From: Pseudomonadota bacterium
Lineage (GTDB): Bacteria > Pseudomonadota > Alphaproteobacteria > Sphingomonadales > Sphingomonadaceae
DNA: 61,411 nucleotides
Reading direction: 5' to 3'
Assembly: GCA_023417515.1 (NCBI GenBank)
Contig: JAEZFL010000082.1
Location: 1 to 61,411 of the forward strand
Shown here: piece after piece, positions 8,204 through 16,487 of the stretch
How the letters are laid out: each line of letters starts with the position of its first letter
Position numbering within the stretch: the stretch's first letter is position 1
Position numbers and translations under genes: made by a program
The notes under the pieces: generated by a model
Databases searched by the model: none
The model's input: the letters and a program-made list of their open reading frames with translations, nothing else
What the model was told of the DNA's origin: nothing

Positions 8204-9034
8204 ATGTTTGCTGTCATTCTCTCCGTTTCCGTCTTGACGGGTTCAACCGCCGCAGCGTGGGATCAAGCCGGTGAGCAGGGGCAGGGCATTCAGGTTCCGC
8301 CCGGCCAGTGGGTGGTCGACTACGGAACCAAGCGCTGCTCGCTGGCGCGGCGAGTTGCGGGCGCGGGATCGCCCGTCGTCGTGCTCAGCTCGCTCTACGG
8401 AAACGATCAGCCTTCTCTCTACGTTCTGGAGGCTGACGATCCGGCGCTCGACCGGATCCCGGGTCGGGTTTCGATCCGGCTTGACGGTCGCGTCGTCAGC
8501 GACGAGGCGCGGGTCACGCGCCAGCGAGCGCCCAGCGGCCGTGTGCTCAGGTTTAGCGAGGCCGGCGCGACCCTCATGTCCCGGTTGGCCGGGGCATCTG
8601 CGCTGAGCATCGAGGCGGAAGGCCGGTCCTTTCTCACGCTGCCACTTCCCGGTTCCGCCGCCGCGGTAGAGGCGCTTGAAGTGTGCAACGACGACCTGCT
8701 TCAGTCATGGGGCATCGACGTTGCGGCGCGGCGCGCTCTCCAGCGGCCTCCTCGCCGGTCCAGCGACTTTCGGTCCGCAACGTCCAGCGACTATCCGGTG
8801 TCGGCCGTGCGTGCGAACGAACAGGGTGAGGTGGTCATTCGTGTCGACGTTGACGAGCGGGGCGTGCCGACCGCGTGCCAGGTGCTGGCATCGTCCGGGT
8901 CGGCGGCGCTCGACGAGCGGTCGTGCCAGGTGACGGTGCGCCGGAGCCGCTTCGAACCTGCGCTCGACGCGGCCGGCCAGCCGGTCGCCGCGCCGTGGAT
9001 CTATTCGATCCGGTGGATGCTTCCGGAAGAATGA
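8204..9034 (+). CDS. Exported protein with TonB C-terminal domain
   Basis: A 276-residue protein with a short signal peptide (MFAVILSVSVLTGSTAAA) and a C-terminal TonB-type domain (YPVSAVRANEQGEVVIRVDV...ACQVLASSGSAALDERSCQ...RSRFEPALDAAGQPV). Unlike true TonB it has no proline-rich linker or anchoring helix after the signal, so it is more likely a periplasmic protein of the energy-transducer-like family than the motor itself. Residues 20-190 resemble no family recognised here. The start was set at ATG 8204 because the signal peptide begins there. It is divergent from the pseudouridine synthase gene. Confidence 0.8.
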   Translation: MFAVILSVSVLTGSTAAAWDQAGEQGQGIQVPPGQWVVDYGTKRCSLARRVAGAGSPVVVLSSLYGNDQPSLYVLEADDPALDRIPGRVSIRLDGRVVSDEARVTRQRAPSGRVLRFSEAGATLMSRLAGASALSIEAEGRSFLTLPLPGSAAAVEALEVCNDDLLQSWGIDVAARRALQRPPRRSSDFRSATSSDYPVSAVRANEQGEVVIRVDVDERGVPTACQVLASSGSAALDERSCQVTVRRSRFEPALDAAGQPVAAPWIYSIRWMLPEE

Positions 9035-9125
9035 GGGGCCGCGTCCGCAGTGCTGCGCCTTGCAAGTCTTGGCGTTCCCCCCCAAAGAACCTGAACAATT
9101 CACCGCACGGACTGTCGCGCCCCGC

Positions 9126-9761
9126 ATGAAATCCCACGAATTCGCCAGCCTGCTCTGCTCGCGCCTGTGCCACGACCTGCTGAGCCCGATCGGCGCGCTC
9201 AACAACGGCATCGAGCTGCTCGCCGACGAGCATGATCCGGAGATGCGGGCGCGCTGCCTCGACCTGCTCGGCGAAAGCGCCCGCGCGTCGGCCAACAAGC
9301 TCAAATTCTTCCGCCTCGCTTTCGGTGCGGCCGGCGGCTTCTCGGACGAGGTCGACACGCGCGAGGCGCGGCAGGCGATCGATGGGCTGTTCGGCACCGA
9401 CGGCCGAATCCAGATCGGCTGGATGGTCGAGGAGCCGACGATGAGCAAGTCGGCGCTCAAGATCCTTCTGAACCTGGTGCTGATCGCCGGCGACGCGCTG
9501 GTGCGCGGCGGCCGGCTCGACATCGGCGCGGAGCGCTATGCGGGCGGCATGGACATCGTCATTCGCGCCGAGGGCACGCGCATCGTCCTCGATCCCGAGC
9601 TTCGCCGGGTGCTGACCGGCGCCGAGGCGGAGGGCGACCTCGCGCCGCGCGCTGCCGCCGCCTGGCTGGCTCAGAGCCTGGTCGCGGAAGGCGGCGGCCA
9701 GATCCAGCTCGCCGACGACGAGGACGGCGTCCTCCTGCTCGGCGCCAGCCTTCGCGTGTAA
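9126..9761 (+). CDS. chpT: Histidine phosphotransferase ChpT
   Basis: A 211-residue protein matching ChpT of the CckA-ChpT-CtrA/CpdR phosphorelay that controls the alphaproteobacterial cell cycle and motility. The phosphoacceptor motif RLCHDLLSPIGALNNG carries H16 in the first helix of the DHp-like hairpin. The rest is a degenerate histidine-kinase ATPase-like fold (SALKILLNLVLIAGDAL, ERYAGGMDIVIRAEG) without the residues needed to bind ATP. The start at ATG 9126 puts the histidine at the usual distance from the N terminus. Its position next to the che block suggests joint control of motility or attachment (inference). Confidence 0.9.
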   Translation: MKSHEFASLLCSRLCHDLLSPIGALNNGIELLADEHDPEMRARCLDLLGESARASANKLKFFRLAFGAAGGFSDEVDTREARQAIDGLFGTDGRIQIGWMVEEPTMSKSALKILLNLVLIAGDALVRGGRLDIGAERYAGGMDIVIRAEGTRIVLDPELRRVLTGAEAEGDLAPRAAAAWLAQSLVAEGGGQIQLADDEDGVLLLGASLRV

Positions 9762-9764
9762 TCC

Positions 9765-9907
9765 GCCCCTCCCCTTCAGGGGAGGGGATCAAGGGGTGGG
9801 GAGCGGCGAAGGCCCTCGATGGGCCTGAGGCGCTTCTGAAAGCTCGCTCAGGGGAATCGAGCCCCTTCGCTCGCCTCTACCCCAACCCCTCCTCTGAAGA
9901 GGAGGGG
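9765..9907. repeat. CCCCTCCCC palindrome pair between chpT and cheA (family H)
   Basis: CCCCTCCCCTTCAGGGGAGG starts at 9766, and a mirrored unit CCCCTCCTCTGAAGAGGAGG ends near 9907. The flanks AAGGGGTGGGG and ACCCCAACCCC are also complementary, so the whole 140 bases can fold into one long hairpin. It fills most of the 223-base gap and makes a single transcript of chpT and cheA less certain. Confidence 0.7.
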
Positions 9908-9984
9908 CTTTCGACCCCGCTTCGGTAAACCGCTTCTTTACCAGCCGCTCGCCATAAGGTCCGCCGCCACCTGCGGACGGGACC

Positions 9985-12324
9985 ATGGACGAGCTGATCA
10001 ACGACTTCATCGCGGAAACCCGCGACATGCTGCAGGCCCTTGGGGGCGAGATCGTCGCCTGGGAAGCGGCTCCTGGCGACCGCGCGCGCCTCGACGAGAT
10101 TTTCCGCTTCGTCCACACGGTGAAAGGCAATTGCGGTTTCTTCGACCTGCCGCGCCTCGAAGCGCTGAGCCATGCCGCGGAGGACGCTCTCGCCGAAGTG
10201 CGCTCCGGCAAGCGCAGCCCCGACGCCATCCTGGTGAGCGGCGTGCTCGCGGTGATCGACCGGATCGGCGAGCTGGTCCATGCCCTCGAGACCGGCGAAT
10301 CCCTCGCCTCCGAGGATGACGGGCTGCTGATCGAATCGCTGAGGACCGGCGCCGTGCCTTTCGTGGAGGTGCCGAGCGGCGAGGCTACGATCGGCGACGC
10401 ACGCAAGGCCCAACGCTCGATCCGCCTTTCGGTCGACCTCCTGGACCGCATGATGAGCGGCGTTTCCGACGCGGTGCTGGCCCGCAACGAGCTTTCCCGG
10501 CGCCTGCGCGACGCGCCGACCGACATGGCGGTCGAGGCGGCGTTCGACCGAGTCTCCGCCTGCATCGCCGAGATCCGCGACGCCATCACCCGCACGCGCA
10601 TGCAGCGCATCGACAATCTGTTCGCAGCGCTGCCGCGCATGGTCCGCGACATCTCCGCGGAGCTCGACAAGCAGGTCCGCCTCGAAGTCGACGGTGGCGA
10701 CGTCGAGCTCGACCGTGAGATGATCGAGATGATCCGCGACCCGCTGACCCACATGGTCCGCAACGCGATCGATCACGGCATCGAGCCTGCCGAGGCGCGT
10801 GCCGCCGCCGGCAAGGACGCGGCTGGCACGCTCAAGGTCTGTGCCCGCCAGTCGGGCAACCAGATCCTCATCGAAGTGATCGACGACGGCCGCGGCATCG
10901 ATGGCGACAGGTTGGTCAAGAAGGCGCTCGTGAGCGGCGTCCTGACCCCGGAGCGGGCCGAGCGGCTGTCGCAGGCGCAGAAGATCAACCTCATCTTCGA
11001 GGCCGGGCTCTCCACCGCCCAGGAGGTCACCGCCATTTCCGGGCGCGGCGTCGGCATGGACGTGGTCCGCGCCAACATCGAGCGGATCGGCGGCCTCGTC
11101 GAGGTGGATTCCAAGCTGGGGCAGGGCGTGCGCTTCACCATCCGAGTGCCGCTGACCCTCACCATCATCCCGGCGCTCACGGTCAGCGCCGGAGGTCAGA
11201 TCTTCGCCATCCCGCGCGCCGCGATCGACGAGATCCTGCGCACCAGCGGCAGCGCCGTGAGGCTTGAGACGATCGGCGAATCCTGCATCGCGACCATCCG
11301 CGGCCGCCGCGTTCCCCTCATCACTCTGACCGACCTGCTCGACCTTCCCCGCAGCGCCGCGGGCAAGGACCAGACGATCATCCTGCTGAAGCCCGCCGGC
11401 GGCGACGTCTATGCGCTGCTGCTCGACGCGGTTCACGATCATGAGGAGCTGGTGGTGAAGCCCGCCGCGCCCGCGATCATGGCCGCGGGCCTCTATGCGG
11501 GCACCACGCTCGCCGACGACGGGCGGCCGGTGCTGCTGCTCGATCCGTCGGGCATCGCGAGCAAGGCAGCCATCGCGGAGCAGGAGGCGGAGCGCGAGCA
11601 TCGCGCCGCCGAGTCGACCAAGAAAGCGCGGGTCGAGGAGCATGCCCAGTTGCTCGTCTTCCGCGGCCTCGACGGCGGCCGCCGCGCGGTTCGCCTCGCC
11701 GTGGTCGAGCGGATCGAGGACGTCGCGCCCGGCGCCATCCGCTTCGCGGCCGGGCGCCTGCGAGTCGCGATCGACGGCGCGATCCTTCCGATGGCGGGCT
11801 GCACCGAGGCGCCGGACCGCGAGAAGATCCGCATCCTTCGCCTCAGCGACGGTCTCAACGAGCTGGCTTATGCCTTCGACGAGGTGATCGATATCCTGCC
11901 GCTCGTCGGCAAGCTGCGCCGCTCGCGCACCGCCGGCGAGATTGCCGGGGTCATCCTGATCAACGGCGAGCAGATCGAGCTGATCGATCCGCATTGGCTG
12001 TTCGCGCATTGCGATGCCGCGACCCCCGGTGAAGCGCGCCGGGTGTGCGCGATGCCGCTCGACGACCCATGGATGGACAATATGCTGCGGCCGCTGGTCG
12101 AGAGCCTCGGCTACGAGGTCGTCGAGGCCGAGGACGGCGTCGAGGCGGACCTGCTGGTCGCCAGCGCCGACGGGCCGCTGCCCGACACGCCGCCGGGGGC
12201 CCAGGTGTTGCGCCTGCGCGCGACTCCGGAGCCGGCCGACGATGCCGACACCATCTACCGCTACGACCGCGCCGCATTGCTCGACGCGCTCGGCGCCAGC
12301 GACAAGGCGAGCAATCATGGTTGA
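9985..12324 (+). CDS. cheA: Chemotaxis-type histidine kinase CheA with extra CheW-like and pseudo-receiver domains
   Basis: A 779-residue kinase. The Hpt domain carries the phosphorylated H44 (FVHTVKGNCGF). There is no clear P2 domain. The dimerisation helix pair (about 140-215) is followed by the ATPase with N box HMVRNAIDHGIE, G1 DDGRGID and G2 GRGVGMD, and by a CheW-like P5 domain from about residue 392. Unusually, a second CheW-like segment (about 550-685) and a receiver-like tail (about 690-775: PLVESLGYEVVEAEDGVEADL) follow. In the tail, the stretch where the phosphorylatable aspartate should be reads SADGPLPDTPPGAQV, so it looks inactive. It overlaps cheW by 8 bases. Signals come from receptors encoded elsewhere. 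Confidence 0.93.
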   Translation: MDELINDFIAETRDMLQALGGEIVAWEAAPGDRARLDEIFRFVHTVKGNCGFFDLPRLEALSHAAEDALAEVRSGKRSPDAILVSGVLAVIDRIGELVHALETGESLASEDDGLLIESLRTGAVPFVEVPSGEATIGDARKAQRSIRLSVDLLDRMMSGVSDAVLARNELSRRLRDAPTDMAVEAAFDRVSACIAEIRDAITRTRMQRIDNLFAALPRMVRDISAELDKQVRLEVDGGDVELDREMIEMIRDPLTHMVRNAIDHGIEPAEARAAAGKDAAGTLKVCARQSGNQILIEVIDDGRGIDGDRLVKKALVSGVLTPERAERLSQAQKINLIFEAGLSTAQEVTAISGRGVGMDVVRANIERIGGLVEVDSKLGQGVRFTIRVPLTLTIIPALTVSAGGQIFAIPRAAIDEILRTSGSAVRLETIGESCIATIRGRRVPLITLTDLLDLPRSAAGKDQTIILLKPAGGDVYALLLDAVHDHEELVVKPAAPAIMAAGLYAGTTLADDGRPVLLLDPSGIASKAAIAEQEAEREHRAAESTKKARVEEHAQLLVFRGLDGGRRAVRLAVVERIEDVAPGAIRFAAGRLRVAIDGAILPMAGCTEAPDREKIRILRLSDGLNELAYAFDEVIDILPLVGKLRRSRTAGEIAGVILINGEQIELIDPHWLFAHCDAATPGEARRVCAMPLDDPWMDNMLRPLVESLGYEVVEAEDGVEADLLVASADGPLPDTPPGAQVLRLRATPEPADDADTIYRYDRAALLDALGASDKASNHG

Positions 12325-12754
12325 GCTCCTGCTGATCGTCCGCCTGGCGGGCCGCCGAGTCGCGCTTCCCGCGGCCGACGTCGAGGCGGTGGTCGAGCTC
12401 GAGGGTCTGACCCCGGTGCCCGGTACCGCGCCCCACGTCGCGGGGCTGTCGGCGCTGCGCAGCCGCGTCCTGACGGTGATCGACAGCTGGACCGCGCTCG
12501 GCATGGAGGACGATTCGGCCGTCGGCGCCACGGAAGCGATCGTGGTGCCGTCCGGCGGGCATACTTATGCGCTCCTCGTCGACCAGGTCGAGGACGTGGT
12601 GGAGGCGAATGGCGCGCCGAGCGCCTTCAAGGCCTCCCCCGGCCCTGGCTGGAGCCGGGTCGCCTCCGGCATGGTCGAGGCTGGAGAGGATCTGCTGCTG
12701 CTCGTCGATCCTCATGCGCTGATCGCCGGACCGCCCCTGGAAGAAGCGGCATAA
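12317..12754 (+). CDS. cheW: Chemotaxis coupling protein CheW
   Basis: 145 residues, a single CheW SH3-like domain: VRLAGRRVALPAADVEAVVE at the front, then VAGLSALRSRVLTVIDSWTALG and ALLVDQVEDVVE. It bridges receptors to CheA. The ATG at 12317 overlaps the cheA end, so the two are translationally coupled. The family's usual G-x-x-x-LRG-x-x-x-P is present only loosely (VAGLSALRSRVLTVID), so this may be a CheW adapted to the unusual CheA. Confidence 0.88.
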   Translation: MVELLLIVRLAGRRVALPAADVEAVVELEGLTPVPGTAPHVAGLSALRSRVLTVIDSWTALGMEDDSAVGATEAIVVPSGGHTYALLVDQVEDVVEANGAPSAFKASPGPGWSRVASGMVEAGEDLLLLVDPHALIAGPPLEEAA

Positions 12755-12776
12755 TCCCGTCGCAGATTTAAAGTTG

Positions 12777-12799
12777 TGCTTACCACTTGGCAGTAAGCA
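12777..12799. promoter_or_regulatory. Dyad symmetry upstream of cheY
   Basis: Seven-base perfect arms TGCTTAC (12777-12783) and GTAAGCA (12793-12799) flank a nine-base spacer in an AT-richer 77-base gap between cheW and cheY. It could be an operator or a small RNA hairpin. No sigma-70-like promoter was picked out nearby. Confidence 0.4.
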
Positions 12800-12831
12800 T
12801 CGTTCGCAGACAACGAGAGTGAGCCTCCCCC

Positions 12832-13197
12832 ATGAAGACATGCCTGGTCGTCGACGACAGCAAGGTGATCCGCAAGGTCGCGCGGCATATCCTTGAAACC
12901 CTTGAGTTTTCCGTCGAGGAGGCTGAGGATGGACGGGCCGCGCTGGCGCATTGCGAAAATGCCATGCCGGACGTGATCCTGCTCGACTGGAACATGCCGG
13001 TGATGAGCGGGATGGAATTCCTCCGGGAGCTGCGCCGGGGGGAAAGCGGCGACGAGCCGAAGGTCGTCTTCTGCACGACCGAAAACGACATTGCCCATAT
13101 CCGCGCAGCGATCGAGGCCGGCGCCGACGAATATGTCATGAAGCCGTTCGACCGCGAGACTCTCCACTCCAAGCTGCAGATCGTCGGAGTCGCGTGA
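12832..13197 (+). CDS. cheY: CheY-like single-domain response regulator
   Basis: A 121-residue stand-alone receiver. The acidic pair is D8-D9 in LVVDDSK, the phosphoacceptor D52 is in LLDWNMPVMSG, Thr is in FCTTEN, and the lysine is in YVMKPFD. No output domain follows. It would be phosphorylated by CheA. The partner may be a flagellar switch or another target; no flagellar gene lies in the window. Its stop overlaps the GTG start of cheB (GTGA). Confidence 0.93.
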   Translation: MKTCLVVDDSKVIRKVARHILETLEFSVEEAEDGRAALAHCENAMPDVILLDWNMPVMSGMEFLRELRRGESGDEPKVVFCTTENDIAHIRAAIEAGADEYVMKPFDRETLHSKLQIVGVA

Positions 13198-14303
13198 CCG
13201 CGCGGCCTGCTCTGCAGGCGCGGCAGTCAGGGGGGAGCGACACGGGCGCCGATCCCATCCGACTGCTGATCGTCGACGACTCGTCGGTGGCGCGGGCCGT
13301 GCTGACGCGCATGGTCCAGTCGCATTCCGATCTGAAGGTCGTCGCCACGGCGAGCAGCGCCGGCGAGGCGCTGGACGCGCTCAAGAGCGTGCCCGTCGAC
13401 ATCGTCCTTCTCGACCTTGAAATGCCGACCGGCAGCGGAATCGCCGCATTGCCGGACATCATCGCCGCTGGAAAGGGCGCGCGGGTCCTCGTCGTCTCGA
13501 CCGGAGCCGGCGATGGCGCGGAGAGCACCGTCAAGGCGCTCGCGGCCGGGGCGACCGACACGCTCCCAAAGCCGATCGCGGGGATGTTCGGCGGCCGCTT
13601 CTCCGAAGTGCTCGCCGATCGCGTTCGCCGGATCGGCCGCGCCAGCGTGGCGGACCGGGAGCCGGAATCGGCGCCCGCCGCGTCCAGCGTCATCCAGCTG
13701 CGCGAAACGACCAATTGCATCCCGACCTGCCTGGCGATCGGCGCTTCCACTGGCGGGCTTCACGCACTGAATGAATTTTTCGCCGGCCTCACCAAGCCCA
13801 CCGGGATTCCGATCCTGGTCACCCAGCATTTGCCGAATCTGTTCATGCCGCACTTCGCCAGGCAGATCGCCGCCGCTTCGGGACGCGAGGCACGGGTGGT
13901 GCAGGACGGCGACGAACTCATTCCCGACCGTATCCACGTGGCGCCGGGCACCGCTCACCTGTGCGTGGTGAGGCGCGGCGGCGACGTGCGGGTCAAGCTC
14001 GACACGCGCCGCGCACCGTCCGGTTGCCTTCCGTCGGTCGACCCGATGCTGTCGTCGGTGGCGGAAGTCTATGGCCGCGGCGGTCTCGCCGTCGTGCTCA
14101 GCGGGATGGGCCGTGACGGCCTCACCGGAAGTCAGACGCTGGCCACTGCCGGCGGCGTCATCCTGGCGCAGGATCAGTTCAGCTCGGCAATCTGGGGAAT
14201 GCCGCGCGCGGTTGCGGAGGCCGGTCTCGCCAGCGCCGTGCTGCCGCCGCTCGACCTCGCTCGCCGGGTCGCGAAACGCCTTGGAGATGGTGCGTGGAAG
14301 TGA
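13194..14303 (+). CDS. cheB: Chemotaxis protein-glutamate methylesterase CheB
   Basis: 369 residues from GTG 13194. The N-terminal receiver has VDDSS at 28-32 and phosphoacceptor D74 (LLDLEMPTGSG). After a linker the methylesterase domain shows the catalytic serine S185 in AIGASTGG, histidine H212 in VTQHLP and the aspartate in SGMGRDG near residue 308. It removes methyl groups from receptor glutamates and so counteracts CheR. The start is fixed by the four-base overlap with cheY; a longer open frame upstream lies out of frame over cheY. Confidence 0.93.
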   Translation: MTARPALQARQSGGSDTGADPIRLLIVDDSSVARAVLTRMVQSHSDLKVVATASSAGEALDALKSVPVDIVLLDLEMPTGSGIAALPDIIAAGKGARVLVVSTGAGDGAESTVKALAAGATDTLPKPIAGMFGGRFSEVLADRVRRIGRASVADREPESAPAASSVIQLRETTNCIPTCLAIGASTGGLHALNEFFAGLTKPTGIPILVTQHLPNLFMPHFARQIAAASGREARVVQDGDELIPDRIHVAPGTAHLCVVRRGGDVRVKLDTRRAPSGCLPSVDPMLSSVAEVYGRGGLAVVLSGMGRDGLTGSQTLATAGGVILAQDQFSSAIWGMPRAVAEAGLASAVLPPLDLARRVAKRLGDGAWK

Positions 14304-15145
14304 GCAGTTCGTCGCGTCGCATTCTTGCCAGTCTCCTCGAGACTCGGACCGGGCAGCAATTGGCGGTCAACCGCAACTGGCGCATCGACACGGCGCTGGC
14401 GCCGATCATGCGCGAGCATCGTTTCGACAATCTCGATCATCTCGTCACCAAGCTGGTGACGGGCTCGTCGCCCGCTCTGACCGAGCAGGTGATCGAGGCT
14501 CTGCTCAACAACGAGACGTTCTTCTTCCGCGACAAGCTGCCGTTCGACCTGCTGATGGGCGGGCCCCTGAAGCGGATCGAGGCGGCGCGCGCGGCGGAGA
14601 AGAAGATCTCGATCTGGAGCGTCGGCTGCTCGACCGGCCAGGAAGCCTATTCGATCGCGATGACTTTCGCCGAGCAGGAAGTGCGGTGGCGCGGCTGGAC
14701 GGTCGAGATCGTCGGGACCGACATCTCGCGCTCCGCGATCGGCCGCGCCCGCGACGGCAAATACAGCCAGTTCGAGGTGCAACGCGGCCTTCCCGTGCTG
14801 CAGATGGTGCGCTGGTTCAGCGAGGAAGGCGAAGGCGGCTGGCAGATCGCGCAGAGGCTCAGGGACATGGTCCGCTTCGAGGTGCGCAACATCGTCGAAC
14901 GGCCGCCCGAGCCCAAGCAATTCGACATGATCCTGTGTCGCAACGTCCTGCTCTACTTCGCGCCCGACATGCGCAGGCTCGCTTTCTCGCGGATGGCGGA
15001 CGCGCTCGCGCCGCACGGCGCGCTGATGCTGGGCGCCGCGGAGACGGTGATCGGACAGACCGACCGCTTCGTGTCGGATGCCGAGAACAGGGGCCTCTAC
15101 GTGCCGGCGACGAACGCGGCCGCCGCGTCGCGCCGGGTCGCCTGA
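14294..15145 (+). CDS. cheR: Chemotaxis protein methyltransferase CheR
   Basis: 283 residues from GTG 14294, overlapping cheB by 10 bases. The N-terminal helical domain (NNETFFFRDKLPFDLL) is followed by the SAM-binding Rossmann domain with SVGCSTGQEAYSIAM, VGTDISRSAIGRAR and the FDMILCRNVLLYF strand. It methylates receptor glutamates. With cheA, cheW, cheY and cheB this gives a complete adaptation set, but no methyl-accepting receptor is encoded in the window. Confidence 0.94.
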   Translation: MEVSSSSRRILASLLETRTGQQLAVNRNWRIDTALAPIMREHRFDNLDHLVTKLVTGSSPALTEQVIEALLNNETFFFRDKLPFDLLMGGPLKRIEAARAAEKKISIWSVGCSTGQEAYSIAMTFAEQEVRWRGWTVEIVGTDISRSAIGRARDGKYSQFEVQRGLPVLQMVRWFSEEGEGGWQIAQRLRDMVRFEVRNIVERPPEPKQFDMILCRNVLLYFAPDMRRLAFSRMADALAPHGALMLGAAETVIGQTDRFVSDAENRGLYVPATNAAAASRRVA

Positions 15146-15160
15146 TTTGAGTTGACCTCA

Positions 15161-15176
15161 CGCGCCTTTTGGCGCG
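15161..15176 (+). terminator. Hairpin after cheR
   Basis: CGCGCC, loop TTTT, GGCGCG: a perfect six-base-pair stem 16 bases after the cheR stop. No T-tract follows, so intrinsic termination is doubtful. It also lies just ahead of the amidase start. Confidence 0.35.
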
Positions 15177-15188
15177 GGATCGCGGCCC

Positions 15189-15881
15189 ATGTCCGAGTAT
15201 ATCGAGCGGCCCTCACCCAACCATGACCGACGCTCGCGGCCGATCTCGATGATCGTGCTGCACTATACCGACATGCTGAGCGCCGAGGAGGCGATCGAGC
15301 GGCTGTGCGATCCGGCTGCGGGCGTATCGGCCCACTATCTCGTGACCAAGGCCGGCGAGGTCGTCCAAATGGTCCCGGAGGAGCGGCGCGCCTGGCATGC
15401 CGGCCGCAGCTATTGGCGCGGCCTGACCAACGTCAACGACGACAGCATCGGCATCGAGATCGACAATCCGGGCCACAGCAACGGCTATGAGCCGTTCCCC
15501 GACGCGCAGATCGATGCTGTGGTTCGCCTCGTCGCCGACATCAAGCAGCGTCACCACATCACCCGCGGCAACATTGTCGGCCATTCCGACGTCGCGCCGG
15601 CGCGCAAGCGCGATCCCGGCGAGCTGTTTCCGTGGGGGCGGCTCGCGCGCCTTCGCCTCGCCCTGCCGCGGCCGGCCAAGAATTTGATGGACCCGTGCTG
15701 GACGGAAGCCGGCTTTCTGCTCGCGCTGGAGCGGTTCGGCTACGATGTCAGCGACAAGCTGGCGGCGATCATCGCCTTTCAGCGCCGCTTTCGTCCGGAG
15801 CTGATCGACGGCGAGATCGACGCGGAATGCCGAATGATCCTGCTCGCCCTGCTGCTGCCGCGCCCGCAAGGCGACGAGTGA
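15189..15881 (+). CDS. N-acetylmuramoyl-L-alanine amidase (amidase_2 family)
   Basis: 230 residues. The zinc amidase fold is shown by IVLHYT (H25), the segment WHAGRSYWRG and VGHSDVAPARKRDPG (H132 and D142 as ligands). The C-terminal 60 residues (WTEAGFLLALERFGYD...IAFQRRFRP) resemble a peptidoglycan-binding domain. This architecture matches AmiD/AmpD-type enzymes that cleave the bond between muramic acid and L-alanine. No signal peptide is seen, which favours a cytoplasmic AmpD-like recycling role, although the binding domain would suit an envelope location. Confidence 0.92.
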   Translation: MSEYIERPSPNHDRRSRPISMIVLHYTDMLSAEEAIERLCDPAAGVSAHYLVTKAGEVVQMVPEERRAWHAGRSYWRGLTNVNDDSIGIEIDNPGHSNGYEPFPDAQIDAVVRLVADIKQRHHITRGNIVGHSDVAPARKRDPGELFPWGRLARLRLALPRPAKNLMDPCWTEAGFLLALERFGYDVSDKLAAIIAFQRRFRPELIDGEIDAECRMILLALLLPRPQGDE

Positions 15882-15893
15882 CCTCGACTTGCA

Positions 15894-15974
15894 CCCTGAA
15901 CTTGTTTCAGGGTCCATCCTGCCCCTTGCACGGAAGCGACGGAATGGATGCTGGAACAAGTTCAGCATGACGGG
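15894..15974. repeat. Palindromic intergenic repeat (family A, copy 1)
   Basis: The left arm CCTGAACTTGTTTCAGGGTC (from 15895) is mirrored by GGAACAAGTTCAGCATGACG, ending about 15972. Near-identical copies occur at 18607-18688 and 44049-44131. It lies between the amidase gene and rnpB. Confidence 0.8.
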
Positions 15975-16008
15975 TGAAAGAGACCGAGACTGTTGCTATA
16001 TGCGGCGT

Positions 16009-16425
16009 GCCAGAGGGTCGGGCGACCGCCCGCCTTCGCCAAGGCTATGGCGGACAAGCGCGCTTGCCTGCCGAAGCCTCAGCGAAGGCAGGAGGAAAGT
16101 CCGGGCTCCACGGAACGACGGTGCCGGCTAACGGCCGGCGGGGGCGACCCCAGGGAAAGTGCCACAGAAAGCAGACCACCGGCCTTCGGGCCGGCAAGGG
16201 CGAAAGGGAGGGGTAAGAGCCCACCGCGGGACCGGCAACGGGACCGGCACGGTAAACCCCACCGGGAGCAAGACCGAATAGGGGTGGCATATGGGCCTGT
16301 TCCGGCTCGTCGCCCGGGTTGGTTGCTGGACCCTGTCCGCAAGGGCAGGGCGAGAGGAATGGTCGCCTATCTGCCCGCGCCTCGGCGAGGGTGGAGGACA
16401 GAACCCGGCTTACAGACCCTCTGGC
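16009..16425 (+). ncRNA. rnpB: RNase P RNA, bacterial class A
   Basis: The catalytic RNA that trims tRNA 5' ends. Helix P1 pairs GCCAGAGGGTC (16009-16019) with GACCCTCTGGC (16415-16425). The conserved core GAGGAAAGTCCGGGCTCC lies around 16092-16109, and the matching 3' core ACAGAACCCGGCTTACAGA before P1 closes P4. Length about 417 nt, normal for alphaproteobacteria. The hairpin in the P3 position (16029-16092) is not the usual short helix but a mobile-type palindrome. The adjacent GGTCGGGCGACCGC strand is ordinary P2. Confidence 0.96.
16029..16092. repeat. Palindromic element forming the P3 region of rnpB (family G)
   Basis: Arm 1 is about CGCCTTCGCCAAGGCTATGG, and arm 2 is CTGCCGAAGCCTCAGCGAAG. 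They complement each other over about 24 positions with a few mismatches. The loop contains the self-complementary CAAGCGCGCTTG. The same arm type occurs next to ffs at 2499-2579, so the sequence is a dispersed repeat rather than RNase P sequence proper. Confidence 0.7.
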
Positions 16426-16487
16426 ATTGTTGCGCTCCCGTACGAATCGCCTAGAGTTGCGCCAGATCAAGTCAGGGAGGGGGTCTC

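Noticed and set aside
9877..12531. 884-residue open frame antisense to cheA and cheW
   Set aside because: No recognisable domain, no start site, and composition follows from third-position GC of the sense genes.
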